64,000 nt of DNA. Source: Paraburkholderia caballeronis (lineage in GTDB: Bacteria > Pseudomonadota > Gammaproteobacteria > Burkholderiales > Burkholderiaceae). The stretch spans positions 3,162,001-3,226,000 of the forward strand of contig NZ_FNSR01000001.1 of NCBI RefSeq assembly GCF_900104845.1, written 5' to 3'. Shown here in pieces: positions 1 to 8,221 of this stretch (its first letter is position 1; each line of letters starts with the position of its first letter). The notes below the pieces were generated by a model that did no database searches, had not been told where the DNA came from, and saw nothing but the letters and a program-made list of their open reading frames with translations. A program made the position numbers and the translations under genes.

Positions 1-106
1 CCGCGTTCAGCCACTGCGGTTCGTAACCGACCCAGCGCGGCACCGGCACGCGCGTGAAGTAACCGAGCGCGGTGAAGAAATAACGCAGTTCCGCGAGCGG
101 ATTCAT
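1..106 (-). CDS. cobS: Adenosylcobinamide-GDP ribazoletransferase, N-terminal fragment
   Basis: Only the first 35 codons are in the window; the gene runs off the left edge. The visible peptide starts MNPLAELRYFFTALGYFTRV and continues PVPRWVGYEPQW, which resembles the start of CobS, the membrane enzyme that joins alpha-ribazole to adenosylcobinamide-GDP in the last steps of B12 assembly. It begins 36 nt after the cobT stop on the same strand, so it is probably the next gene of the btuB-btuCD-cobT operon. The identification rests on this short stretch plus the cobT neighbour. Confidence 0.75.
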   Translation of the reverse strand, partial: MNPLAELRYFFTALGYFTRVPVPRWVGYEPQWLNA

Positions 107-142
107 CGCGCGGCCCCGTTCATCACGACGCGGTGTACGTCG

Positions 143-1231
143 TCATTCATCGCGGTCGCTGCGATCCGCGACGCCCGCCGATTCGAAGCTCGCCATCTCG
201 TTGACGAATGCCGCCGCCGCGCGCAGCAGCGGCACCGCGAGCGCCGCGCCGGTCCCTTCGCCGAGCCGCAGATCGAGCGCGAGCAGTTCGCGCGCGCCGA
301 AGTAGTCGAGCATCCGCCGATGCCCGGCTTCGTTCGACGCATGCGCGAACACGCAGTAGTCGCGCACGTTGCGCGCGAGCGCATCGGCGACGACGAGCGC
401 CGACGTCGCGATGAAACCGTCGACGAGAATGACCATCCGCGCCTGCGCCGCCGCGAGCAACGCGCCGGCCATCATCGCGATCTCGAAGCCGCCGAACGTC
501 GCGAGCACGTCGAGCGGGTCGCGCGCGTCCGCATGGCGTTCGAGCGCCGCCGCGAGCACGTCGCGTTTCTTCGCGACGCCCGCGTCGTCGAGGCCGGTGC
601 CGCGCCCGACGCATTCCGCGACCGGCACGCCGCACAACCGGCTCATCAGACACGCGGCCGACGACGTGTTCGCGATGCCCATCTCGCCGAAGCCGATCAC
701 GTTGGTGCCGAGCGCCGCGTGATGGCGCACGCGCGCGGCGCCGGCCGCGAGCGCGGCAATCGCCTCGTCGCGCGACATCGCCGGCTCGCGCGCGAAGTTG
801 CGCGTGCCGCGTCCGATGTGCGCGTCGATCAACGTCGGCGACGCGGGCAGCGGCGTCGCGACGCCCGCATCGACGATCTCCAGCGTCAGGCCCGCGACGC
901 CGCTGAACGCGTTGATCGCCGCGCCGCCCGCGACGAAGTTCGCGACCATCTGCACGGTGACCGCCTGCGGATACGGGCTCACGCCCTCCTCCGCGATGCC
1001 GTGGTCGCCGGCGAACACGATCATCGCGGGCCGCTCGATGCGCGGCCGCGTGGTGCGCTGGATCATCCCGAGTTGCAGCGCGAGCCCTTCGAGGCGGCCG
1101 AGGCTGCCGGGCGGTTTCGTCTTCGTGTCGATCAGGTGTTGAAGCGTGTCGCGCAGCGACGTGTCGAGCGGCTCGACGGCGATCAGATCGTGCAGGGTGG
1201 AAGTCATGTTCGTTTCGTTCGTTGAAGGCAT
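143..1231 (-). CDS. cobT: Nicotinate-nucleotide--dimethylbenzimidazole phosphoribosyltransferase
   Basis: CobT moves phosphoribose from nicotinate mononucleotide to 5,6-dimethylbenzimidazole, giving alpha-ribazole phosphate for the lower ligand of cobalamin. The 362-residue product is close to the usual family length of about 350. Motifs seen: PPGSLGRLE (about residues 40-48), FAGDHGIAEEGVSPYPQ (73-89), GFGEMGIANTSSA in the middle, and RLGEGTGAALA near the C-terminus, whose Glu matches the catalytic Glu of the family. It is cytosolic and co-oriented with btuD upstream and cobS downstream. The start is uncertain: ATGs at 1231 and 1207 are both in frame and neither has a convincing ribosome binding site. 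The ATG at 1207 gives MTSTLHDL. Confidence 0.95.
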   Translation of the reverse strand: MPSTNETNMTSTLHDLIAVEPLDTSLRDTLQHLIDTKTKPPGSLGRLEGLALQLGMIQRTTRPRIERPAMIVFAGDHGIAEEGVSPYPQAVTVQMVANFVAGGAAINAFSGVAGLTLEIVDAGVATPLPASPTLIDAHIGRGTRNFAREPAMSRDEAIAALAAGAARVRHHAALGTNVIGFGEMGIANTSSAACLMSRLCGVPVAECVGRGTGLDDAGVAKKRDVLAAALERHADARDPLDVLATFGGFEIAMMAGALLAAAQARMVILVDGFIATSALVVADALARNVRDYCVFAHASNEAGHRRMLDYFGARELLALDLRLGEGTGAALAVPLLRAAAAFVNEMASFESAGVADRSDRDE

Positions 1232-1244
1232 GGCAGGGCCGTTT

Positions 1245-2072
1245 TCATGCGTCGCGATGCAGCGCGGGCACCAGCGCCTCGTGCGCGCCGTCGCGGATCA
1301 GCACGAGCGGATGGCCGAACGCGTCGCTCGCGCGTTCGGGCGTCAGCACGTCCCGCACCGGTCCCGCGTGAAAACCGCCGCGTCCGTCGAGCAGCAGCGC
1401 ATGGGTCGCGAACCGCCGCGCAAGGTTCAGATCGTGACAGGAAAAAACGATCGCACGCGCGTCCGCGTGGACCCAGCGGGTCAACGCTTCGAGGCACGCG
1501 ATCTGGTGATGCAGGTCGAGATGCGACAGCGGCTCGTCGAGCAGCAGCAGCGGCGCGCCCTGGCACAGCACTGCCGCGAGCGCGACGCGCTGCCGTTCGC
1601 CGCCGGACAGCGACAGCACATCGCGCGCGGCGAGCCGTTCGAGGCCGAGCATCGCGAGCGCCGTCCGCGCGGCCGCGCGATCATCTGCGCGCTCCCAGCC
1701 CCAGCCGGTCAGATGCGGGTAGCGGTTCAGCAGCACGATGTCGAGCACGCTCGCGCTGAACGCATCGCGAATGTCCTGCGGCATCAATGCGCGCCGCTGC
1801 GCGAGCGTCGCGGGCGGCCAGTCCGCGAGCGCGGTTCCGTCTATCTCGACGTGGCCGTCGGCGGGTTTCGTCAGCCCCGCGAGCGTCGAGATCAGCGTCG
1901 TCTTGCCCGCGCCGTTCGCGCCGGCGACGCACCAGAGTTCGCCCGCGCGGAACGTCTGCGCCAGTCCTTCGACAAGCGTGCGCGTGCCGGCGCGCAGCGT
2001 CAGCGAACGCGCAGCGGCGAGCGCCTTGACGCCCGGTCCAACGGTCGCGGTCAGGTTCGTGCGGCCGGTCAT
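1245..2072 (-). CDS. btuD: Cobalamin/Fe-chelate ABC transporter ATP-binding protein
   Basis: A 275-residue ABC ATPase of the FecE/BtuD family that should power uptake of the cobamide delivered across the outer membrane by the neighbouring BtuB. Visible motifs: Walker A GANGAGKT (residues 51-58), signature LSGGE (155-159), Walker B LLLLDE (175-180) followed by a D-loop SHLD. The start codon overlaps the permease stop by four bases (ATGA), indicating translational coupling. The substrate is inferred as B12 from the riboswitch-headed operon with btuB, cobT and cobS. By sequence alone the family also carries siderophores and haem. Confidence 0.88.
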   Translation of the reverse strand: MTGRTNLTATVGPGVKALAAARSLTLRAGTRTLVEGLAQTFRAGELWCVAGANGAGKTTLISTLAGLTKPADGHVEIDGTALADWPPATLAQRRALMPQDIRDAFSASVLDIVLLNRYPHLTGWGWERADDRAAARTALAMLGLERLAARDVLSLSGGERQRVALAAVLCQGAPLLLLDEPLSHLDLHHQIACLEALTRWVHADARAIVFSCHDLNLARRFATHALLLDGRGGFHAGPVRDVLTPERASDAFGHPLVLIRDGAHEALVPALHRDA

Positions 2073-3121
2073 CGCGGCCGCCTGCGCAGCAGCATCCACA
2101 GGAACACCGGCACGCCCGCGAGCGCGGTGACGACGCCGACCGGCAACTGCGTCGGCGCGACGACCGTGCGCGCGACGAGGTCCGCGCCCATCACCGCGAC
2201 GCCGCCCGCAAGCGCGGCGGCCGGCAGCAGCATCCGCTGGTCGTTGCCGAACGCGAGCCGCAGCATGTGCGGCACGACCAGCCCGACGAAACCGATCGTG
2301 CCGCCGGTCGTCACCGCGGCCGCGGCCGCGAGCGACGCGGCGACGTACACGCCGAGCCGCAGCCGCATGACCGGCACGCCGAGCGCCTGCGCGGTCGCGT
2401 CGCCGCGCAGCAGCACGTTCAGTTGCGGCGCGGCCGGCACGATGCCGACCAGCACGATCGCGAGCGCGGCGAGCGCGGGCCACGGCGGCGCAACGCCGTT
2501 CAGGTCGCCGGTCAGCCAGAACAGCATCCCGCGCAGACGCGCGTCCGGCGCGAGCGTCAGCAGCAGCGTGATCGTCGCGCCCCAGCCCGCCGCGATCACC
2601 GCGCCGGTCAGCAATAGCCGTGGAGAACTGTCCTGCGGCTCGCCGCGCCACAGTTCGCGGCGCGCGAGGCCGAGTACCAGCAGGATCGATACGAACGCGC
2701 CCGCGCACGCGCTCGCCTGCACGATCCACCACGCGGCGCCGGCGATCATCGCGACCAGCGCGAACGCGGCCGCGCCGCCGGACACGCCGAGCACATAAGG
2801 CTCCGCGAGCGGATTGCGCAGCAGCACCTGAAGCAGCGCGCCCGCGAGTCCGAGCAGCGCGCCGCACGCGAAGCCGCCGAGCGCGCGCGGCAGACGCAGC
2901 GTGCGGACGATCTCCGCGGCGAGGTCCGCGCCGCCGTGCGCGGGCGTCAACGCGCCGACCGCCTGCGCGAGCGTAACCGGCACGCTGCCCGCGACGAGCG
3001 ACGCGCCGAACACCGCGAGCGCGGCGAGCGCGAGCACGGCCCAGATCGCGGCCGCGCGGCGCGCGTTCATCGCGAGCGGCGCACGCACGATCGAACGGTT
3101 CATCGGCGCGTCATGGCTCAC
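2069..3121 (-). CDS. btuC: Cobalamin/Fe-chelate ABC transporter permease (FecCD family)
   Basis: A 350-residue polytopic membrane protein of the FecCD/BtuC family, rich in Ala, Leu and Val, with about nine or ten hydrophobic segments. It carries the family's GALLGLAGALLQVLLRNPLA stretch and the C-terminal TIGFVGLVVPHMLR motif. It forms the inner-membrane channel for cobamide together with the ATPase encoded just downstream. The first usable codon is GTG at 3121, 24 nt after the btuB stop; ATGs at 3103 and 3070 are alternatives. No periplasmic binding protein (btuF) is encoded in the visible part of the operon. Confidence 0.88.
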   Translation of the reverse strand: MSHDAPMNRSIVRAPLAMNARRAAAIWAVLALAALAVFGASLVAGSVPVTLAQAVGALTPAHGGADLAAEIVRTLRLPRALGGFACGALLGLAGALLQVLLRNPLAEPYVLGVSGGAAAFALVAMIAGAAWWIVQASACAGAFVSILLVLGLARRELWRGEPQDSSPRLLLTGAVIAAGWGATITLLLTLAPDARLRGMLFWLTGDLNGVAPPWPALAALAIVLVGIVPAAPQLNVLLRGDATAQALGVPVMRLRLGVYVAASLAAAAAVTTGGTIGFVGLVVPHMLRLAFGNDQRMLLPAAALAGGVAVMGADLVARTVVAPTQLPVGVVTALAGVPVFLWMLLRRRPR

Positions 3122-3145
3122 GCGGATCGCGCACGAAGGCCGGCA

Positions 3146-5116
3146 TCACTGCTGCTGCCAGCCGAGCGTGAGATACGCGCCGCGACGCGGCGTGTTGTAC
3201 GTGTAGACCAGCTCATAGTCCTTGTCGAAGAGGTTCTGGATTTGCGCGGCGACGTACCACGACTTCGTGATGTTATATCGCGCGGACAGGTTCACGATGC
3301 CGAAGCCGCCGAGTTCGGCGCCGCCGTCGTTGCGCGGCCCGCTGACGAGCCATTCGCCGCCGACGCGCCAGCCGCCGACGTTGCGGTTCGCCGCGAACGA
3401 CGCGAAGCGCCGCGCGCGCCGGTCGAGGTCGGTGTGGTTGTCCTCGTCGACCGGATTCTGGAACGTGACCGACGCCCGCACGTCGGTCTTGCCGACGCGG
3501 CCGCGCCACGCGCCCTCGACGCCCTGCACCTTCGCGTTGCCGACGTTCTCCGCCATGTAGATGCCCGGCGTCGGCTGCGCGACCGATTCGATCAGGTTCG
3601 TATAGCGCGTCTGGAACAGGTTCACGCGGACCACGCCGAGCGCATCGGACGCGTACTGCAACGCGGCCTCGACCGAATGGCTGCGCTCGGGACGCAGCAG
3701 CGGATTGCCGTACATCGGATAAAACAGGTCGTTGAACGACGGCGCGCGAAACGAATCGGACCAGCTCGCCGTCGCCTTCCAGTGACGGTCGAAGTCGAAA
3801 CCGTAACCGACGTAGTAACTGTTCGCGCCGCCGAAATCCGAATACTGGTCGTGCCGCAGGTTCGCCTGGATCTGGCTCGCGCCGAAGCGGCCCGTGTAGC
3901 CGACGAAACCCGAATCGACGTGACGGTCGGGCGCCGCGTAGCTGTTCGAATCGAGCGTCTGGTCCAGATGCTCGTAGCCGACCTGCAGTTTCTGTTGCGG
4001 CGCGAACGCGATGTCGTTCTGCCACGTGTACTGGCGATTGTCCGTGTCGTAGCGGTCCGTATAAACGCCGTTCAGCGCGTTCTGGTTGCGGTCGTTGCCC
4101 ATCGCCGCCGTGAAGTGCGTCGTCCACCAGTCGGTCAGCCTGCCGTTCGCGAACACGGACGCCTGCTGCACGCGGCTGTACACGTCGTTCAGATCGGTTG
4201 GCATCCCGTACGGATTGTCGTAGCTGCTGTAGCCGTACACCTGGAAATAGCGCACGCCCGCGTCCCAGCGATCGTTGAAGCGGTGCCGCAACGACGCGGA
4301 CACGCTCTCGTTCAGATAACCGTTCGGGTTCGGATTGACCGGCGCGCGCGCCGGATCGATCGCGGAGAAGCCGTCGTCCTTCGCGCGTGCGAGCGACACG
4401 CTGAAGGTCGTGCTGCCGTCCGCGTCGAGCGCGCCGGACACGCCCGCCTGCTGCCGCTGCGTGTGATAACTGCCGTACTCGACCTCGAAGTTGAAGCGCG
4501 GCGGATGATCGCCGCCGTCCTTCGTGAAGATCTGCACGATGCCGCCGATCGCGCCGGACCCATACAGCGCGGACACGTTGCCGTTCACGACTTCCACGCG
4601 GTCGATCTGGTCGAGCGGAATCTGCTCGATCTGCGCGCTGCCGAGGCTCACCGAATCGACCCGCACGCCGTCGATCAGCACGAGCGACTGGTCGGCATTC
4701 GAGCCGCGCAGATAGAGGCTCGCCGACGCGCCCGGCCCGCCGTTGCGCAGGATCTGCGCGCCGGGCGCGAGTTGCAGCAGACCGGGCAGATCGCGCGCGG
4801 TGGTGTCGGCGATGTCCTGCGCGTCGAACTGCGTGGTTTGCGGGATCGCGTCCGCGAGCGGCTGCGGGCCGCGCTGCGCGGTGACGACGATCGGCGCGAG
4901 CGTGCGCGGATCGCCGGGTGAAATCGAATCGCCTGCGGGTATCGAAGCCGCGATCGCCGATGCGGACGAAGCGGATTGTGCAGACGAAGCGGCTGACGCG
5001 GACGCCGCGCCGGTATCCGGCGCAACGGGCGCGGACGACTGCGCGAACGCCGCGAGCGGCACGCCGAGCGCAAGCAGCGCAATACGCGCGGCGCGCGGGC
5101 CGAGGGGCGTGTTCAT
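3146..5116 (-). CDS. btuB: TonB-dependent vitamin B12 receptor
   Basis: Outer-membrane receptor that imports cobalamin using TonB energy. The 656-residue product has a signal peptide (about 1-26, ending AAFAQ), an Ala/Ser-rich linker (about 28-62), a TonB box LAPIVVTAQR (73-82), a plug domain with SLYLRGSNADQSLVLIDGVR and YGSGAIGGIVQI, and a 22-strand-type barrel. The chosen ATG follows ACAGGA about ten bases upstream; upstream in-frame codons would read through the riboswitch. The protein ends TLGWQQQ rather than with the usual terminal Phe or Trp. It is first gene of the operon with btuC, btuD, cobT and cobS, and the riboswitch fixes the substrate as a cobamide. Confidence 0.92.
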   Translation of the reverse strand: MNTPLGPRAARIALLALGVPLAAFAQSSAPVAPDTGAASASAASSAQSASSASAIAASIPAGDSISPGDPRTLAPIVVTAQRGPQPLADAIPQTTQFDAQDIADTTARDLPGLLQLAPGAQILRNGGPGASASLYLRGSNADQSLVLIDGVRVDSVSLGSAQIEQIPLDQIDRVEVVNGNVSALYGSGAIGGIVQIFTKDGGDHPPRFNFEVEYGSYHTQRQQAGVSGALDADGSTTFSVSLARAKDDGFSAIDPARAPVNPNPNGYLNESVSASLRHRFNDRWDAGVRYFQVYGYSSYDNPYGMPTDLNDVYSRVQQASVFANGRLTDWWTTHFTAAMGNDRNQNALNGVYTDRYDTDNRQYTWQNDIAFAPQQKLQVGYEHLDQTLDSNSYAAPDRHVDSGFVGYTGRFGASQIQANLRHDQYSDFGGANSYYVGYGFDFDRHWKATASWSDSFRAPSFNDLFYPMYGNPLLRPERSHSVEAALQYASDALGVVRVNLFQTRYTNLIESVAQPTPGIYMAENVGNAKVQGVEGAWRGRVGKTDVRASVTFQNPVDEDNHTDLDRRARRFASFAANRNVGGWRVGGEWLVSGPRNDGGAELGGFGIVNLSARYNITKSWYVAAQIQNLFDKDYELVYTYNTPRRGAYLTLGWQQQ

Positions 5117-5249
5117 CGAATGAAGATTCCTGTGGTGACGGGCGCGATTCCGCTCTCCGCGGAACCCTGCGCGATCAGGCGCGTCGCCGGGCGGCCGGCC
5201 GTCTTGAAGACATCGGCCGGCGCGGCACGCGGCGGCGCGTCCGCAGTCT

Positions 5250-5410
5250 GGCCGGTATCCGGGCTGACGATGTGCATCGATCCGCCTTCCCGCGCGAAGC
5301 GCAGTGGCCGGGGACGCGTTGCGCGATGCAGAAGCGGCATCGCACGACGCGTGCTGGATCGACGGGCATGCGCGGCGTGTGCGCATGCGATCGTTGTACC
5401 GTTGCGGAGA
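5250..5410 (-). promoter_or_regulatory. Cobalamin riboswitch (AdoCbl class) in the btuB leader
   Basis: Read on the minus strand, the leader holds a B12 box GTCAGCCCGGATACCGGCC (complement of about 5250-5268). About 20 nt upstream is GGGAAG (5286-5291) and further upstream GGCCACTGC (about 5301-5309). These are the conserved core elements of the AdoCbl riboswitch, in the right order. The 5' boundary is approximate. A GC-rich inverted repeat around GTCTTCAAGAC (about 5200-5225) lies between the B12 box and the btuB start and could be part of the expression platform. High B12 should repress the whole btuB-cobS operon. Confidence 0.88.
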
Positions 5411-5675
5411 GCAGCACAGGATGGCGCGTCCGGGGCCGGACTTCGCTCCCTGTTTCCCGTTTAACCGCGCGCATTTTTCGGCGCGGGCACCAGAGTGCGG
5501 CAAGTGTAGGAGCGGACTCCAACACCGTCAAGAAACCTTCAGACACCGTTGCCGAACGGCCGCGCGGACCGGCAAGATGCGTTCCCGCGTCGCGAGCTAC
5601 GGACCGTTACCGGCATGAAGCGAGGTTGTTACGTCTGGAAACGACGCAGTTATCGGAATACGCATTAATCCGCGC

Positions 5676-5681
5676 TAGAAT
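5676..5681 (+). promoter_or_regulatory. Candidate -10 element for the zapB-like/zapA operon
   Basis: TAGAAT stands 25 nt upstream of the first ATG of the coiled-coil gene. A GAGGA ribosome binding site (about 5693-5697) follows, eight bases before the ATG. No convincing -35 hexamer is visible at 16-18 nt. Confidence 0.35.
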
Positions 5682-5705
5682 GCCTGTCTTTAGAGGACGC
5701 AGCAC

Positions 5706-6065
5706 ATGCTCAACGAACTCGAAACACTCTCACAGAACATCGGGCGGCTGATTGAAATCAATCAGCGCCACCATGAGGCGCGCCTCGCGCTCGAAGAGCA
5801 ACTCGCGCAACTGCGCGCGCAATGTGATGCGACGCGTGCGGAACTCGAACAGGTGCGCGAGGAACGTAATGGATTGCAGGCGGAACGCGATGCGTTGTCG
5901 GCGAAGATCGACGACGCGCAGGTGCGCCTGAACGCGATCCTCGAAAAGCTGCCGCGCGCCCGCTCGCAGTCCGAGCCGGACAACCAGCTCGATCTGCTCG
6001 ACCCGGCGCGTCAGTCCGACGACGGTGAAGACAGCAACGCGGCCCGCCACGGAGAAAATGCATGA
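5706..6065 (+). CDS. ZapB-like coiled-coil protein encoded upstream of zapA
   Basis: A 119-residue acidic protein that looks almost wholly alpha-helical. Residues about 5-85 form heptad-like coiled coil rich in Glu, Leu, Arg and Ala (for example LALEEQLAQLRAQ and LEQVREERNGLQAERD), followed by a disordered tail with Gln, Asp and Ser. It has no signal peptide or membrane segment. Its stop overlaps the zapA start by four bases (ATGA), so the two are translationally coupled. Position and shape suggest a division-associated partner of ZapA and FtsZ, comparable to ZapB, but coiled coils carry little family information and the function is inferred from context. Confidence 0.7.
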   Translation: MLNELETLSQNIGRLIEINQRHHEARLALEEQLAQLRAQCDATRAELEQVREERNGLQAERDALSAKIDDAQVRLNAILEKLPRARSQSEPDNQLDLLDPARQSDDGEDSNAARHGENA

Positions 6066-6376
6066 CGACCAAGCAGATCGAAGCGACGATTCTCGACCAG
6101 ACCTATCGTCTCGTGTGTTCGCCCGAGACCGAAGCGGCGCTGCTCGAAGCGGTCGCGCGCGTCGACGCGGAGATGTCGAAGATCCGCTCGCACAGCAACG
6201 TGCGCGGCATCGATCGCATCGCGGTGATGGCCGCGCTGTCGCTCGCATCGGAACTGCTGAAGCTGCAGACGAGCGTGCGTCATGGGGAGGCATTCCCCGC
6301 GGACGAAATCCGTCGTACAATGCGGCAAATGAATGAGCAGCTCGGCACGGTGATCCAGCAGTACGGCGTGCAGTAA
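6062..6376 (+). CDS. zapA: Cell division protein ZapA
   Basis: A 104-residue ZapA: an N-terminal beta region (KQIEATILDQTYRLVCSPE) followed by a long helix that forms the ZapA dimer and tetramer coiled coil. It bundles and crosslinks FtsZ filaments at the cytosolic face of the division site. The motif RIAVMAALSLASELL (about residues 51-65) is characteristic. It lies directly upstream of 6S RNA, the same order as in many beta- and gammaproteobacteria, which strengthens both calls. Confidence 0.93.
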   Translation: MTTKQIEATILDQTYRLVCSPETEAALLEAVARVDAEMSKIRSHSNVRGIDRIAVMAALSLASELLKLQTSVRHGEAFPADEIRRTMRQMNEQLGTVIQQYGVQ

Positions 6377-6446
6377 GCGCATCACGGCGCGAGCTTCGGC
6401 AGCAGCATTCACAGGTTTTAAAAGGTCTCGCTTCAACAGGTTTAGT

Positions 6447-6630
6447 CAGCTTCCCTGCCTGGTTCGCCAAGGTCATATATTCCTTGAACCAATGCCATGT
6501 GCACGGTTGCGGAAATTTGTAGCACGGGTGTGCGCGTCACTCTGTCTGATGTACCCGAAGTGCTGCTAACTGCGACCAATTCTGAACCTCAGGTTCAGGA
6601 TGCCGGCCTAGCGGCTAAGGCGGGGACCTT
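6447..6630 (+). ncRNA. ssrS: 6S RNA
   Basis: The region between zapA and the EVE gene folds like 6S RNA, the RNA that binds sigma-70 RNA polymerase by mimicking an open promoter. The closing stem pairs CCCTGCCT (6453-6460) with AGGCGGGG (6618-6625). Internal features resemble known 6S RNAs: TTCCTTGAACCAATGC on the 5' side and GCTGCTAACTGCGACCAA followed by TGAACCTCAGGTTCA on the 3' side. The location after zapA is the classic one. Ends are approximate. Confidence 0.88.
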
Positions 6631-6634
6631 TTCC

Positions 6635-6671
6635 AACGGCATCGGACGCAAGTCCGATGCCGTTTCTCTTT
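6635..6671 (+). terminator. Rho-independent terminator of 6S RNA
   Basis: A perfect 13-bp stem (AACGGCATCGGAC, loop GCAA, and its complement) is followed by TTCTCTTT. It sits directly after the 6S closing stem. Confidence 0.9.
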
Positions 6672-6770
6672 GCAGCGTCCGCATTGCATCGGCCCGCGGC
6701 ATCATGCGGATTCGCCGGTGCATGGCGCGCCGCGCGCCGTTCTCCCTTTCGACGTGACCTCCGACTGCTC

Positions 6771-7229
6771 ATGCGCTACTGGCTGATGAAGTCCGAACCC
6801 GACGAAGCAAGCATCGACGACCTCGCGGATGCGCCGCATCGCACGTTGCCGTGGACCGGCGTGCGCAACTATCAGGCGCGCAACTTCATGCGCGATTCGA
6901 TGCAGGTCGGCGACGGCGTGCTGTTCTATCACTCAAGCTGTCCGGAGCCCGGCATCGCGGGGCTCGCGAAGGTGTCGTCCACCGCGTATCCGGACCCGAC
7001 CCAGTTCGATCCGAAGAGTCCGTACTTCGATCCGAAATCGACGCAGGAGACACCGCGCTGGCTGCTCGTCGACGTCGTGTTCGCGAAGAAGACGCCGCTG
7101 ATTCCGCTCGCCGCGCTACGCGAGCACGACGAACTCGCCGGCATGCGCGTGCTCGCGAAGGGCAACCGGCTGTCGATCACGCCGGTGACCGCACACGAGT
7201 GGAACTTCATCACGAAGCGGCTGATGTGA
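6771..7229 (+). CDS. EVE domain protein
   Basis: A 152-residue single-domain EVE (PUA-like) protein. It starts MRYWLMKSEPDEASIDDL, the hallmark of the family, followed by WTGVRNYQARNFMRDSMQVGD and GVLFYHSSCPEPGIAG. EVE domains bind modified bases in nucleic acids; the cellular role of stand-alone bacterial versions is not settled. It is probably cytosolic. The ATG was chosen because upstream in-frame sequence enters the 6S terminator region. It has its own transcription unit after the 6S terminator; no strong promoter was recognised. Confidence 0.9.
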   Translation: MRYWLMKSEPDEASIDDLADAPHRTLPWTGVRNYQARNFMRDSMQVGDGVLFYHSSCPEPGIAGLAKVSSTAYPDPTQFDPKSPYFDPKSTQETPRWLLVDVVFAKKTPLIPLAALREHDELAGMRVLAKGNRLSITPVTAHEWNFITKRLM

Positions 7230-7401
7230 CGGCACGCGCGATGCCCGCCCACGCAGTCGCGGCATCGACGCCCCGCGCCGGCGGGAACCATCGCAACCGC
7301 CCACCCAACTAAATGGCACGCAGAAAACGCGCGGGCACGCGTCGTCATACCCTGCGGTCCGCGCGGATGCTGCGCCAACCTGTTCCGGAAGGAGTGAATA
7401 C

Positions 7402-8133
7402 ATGACTCGAAAAACCGTGATGACGCTCGCGGCCGCGTTCGCCGTGGCCGCGCCGCTTGCGCTGTCACTCGCGCCGCGCGTCGCGTTTGCGCAGAGCGAC
7501 GCGCGTTATCAGCCGTCCGGCGTGCTGTCGCTCGCCGCGCAGGCGAGCGCGGAAATCCCGCAGGACGTCGTCACGATCACGCTGTTCTACGAGCAGGAAG
7601 CGAGCGATCCGTCGTCGCTGACGTCCACGCTGAACCAGCGGGCGGACGCCGCGTTGCAGCGCGCGAAAGGCGTGAGCGGCGTCACCGCGCGCTCCGGGCA
7701 GTTCTCGATCTTCCCGTCGACCGATCGCGACGGCCGCATCTCCGCATGGCGCGGCCGCACCGAGGTCGTGCTCGAATCGCGCGACTTCGCGGCCGCATCG
7801 AAGCTCGCGGGCGACCTGTCGTCGGCGATGCAGGTCGGCAACGTGCAGTTCTCGCTGTCGCCGGAAGCGCAGCGCGCGGCCGAGCAGAAGCTGACCGGCG
7901 AGGCGATCGCGTCGTTCCGCGACCAGGCCGCGGCCGGCGCGCGCGCGTTCGGCTACAGCGGGTATTCGATCCGCGAGGTCAACATCGGCCACTCGGGCGC
8001 CGCGCCGCGTCCGATGATGATGATGAGCGCGCGCGCGATGTCCGCGGACGCGAAGATGGCGCAGCCGCTGTCGCTCGAAGGCGGCACGTCGACGGTGATG
8101 GTCAACGTGTCCGGCTCCGTGCAGATGAAGTAA
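7402..8133 (+). CDS. SIMPL domain (DUF541) periplasmic protein
   Basis: A 243-residue secreted protein with a cleavable signal peptide (about 1-31, ending VAFAQ) and a SIMPL/DUF541 domain (about 40-243). Typical features are GVLSLAAQASAEIPQDVVTI, the SGVTARSGQFSIFP segment and the C-terminal TVMVNVSGSVQMK. Relatives include E. coli YggE, linked loosely to oxidative stress; the biochemical function is unknown. A methionine-rich patch PMMMMSARAMSADAKM (about 204-219) is unusual and may be oxidation-sensitive. A strong GGAAGGAG ribosome binding site precedes the ATG. Expression ends at the shared terminator with lgt. Confidence 0.88.
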   Translation: MTRKTVMTLAAAFAVAAPLALSLAPRVAFAQSDARYQPSGVLSLAAQASAEIPQDVVTITLFYEQEASDPSSLTSTLNQRADAALQRAKGVSGVTARSGQFSIFPSTDRDGRISAWRGRTEVVLESRDFAAASKLAGDLSSAMQVGNVQFSLSPEAQRAAEQKLTGEAIASFRDQAAAGARAFGYSGYSIREVNIGHSGAAPRPMMMMSARAMSADAKMAQPLSLEGGTSTVMVNVSGSVQMK

Positions 8134-8158
8134 CGACCCCACGCATACCGGCGGCGCG

Positions 8159-8196
8159 AACAAAAACGCCACGCTTGCGAGCGTGGCGTTTTTGTT
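8159..8196. terminator. Bidirectional terminator between the SIMPL gene and lgt
   Basis: A perfect 17-bp palindromic stem with a TGCG loop, flanked by AAAAA and TTTTT. It works as an intrinsic terminator in both directions and lies between convergent genes. Confidence 0.92.
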
Positions 8197-8221
8197 ATGC
8201 GGTGCCGGAAAAGCCGCGCGT

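Noticed and set aside
2936..4921. A 661-codon plus-strand frame opposite btuB
   Set aside because: Composition is that of a GC shadow; btuB on minus has clear domain motifs.
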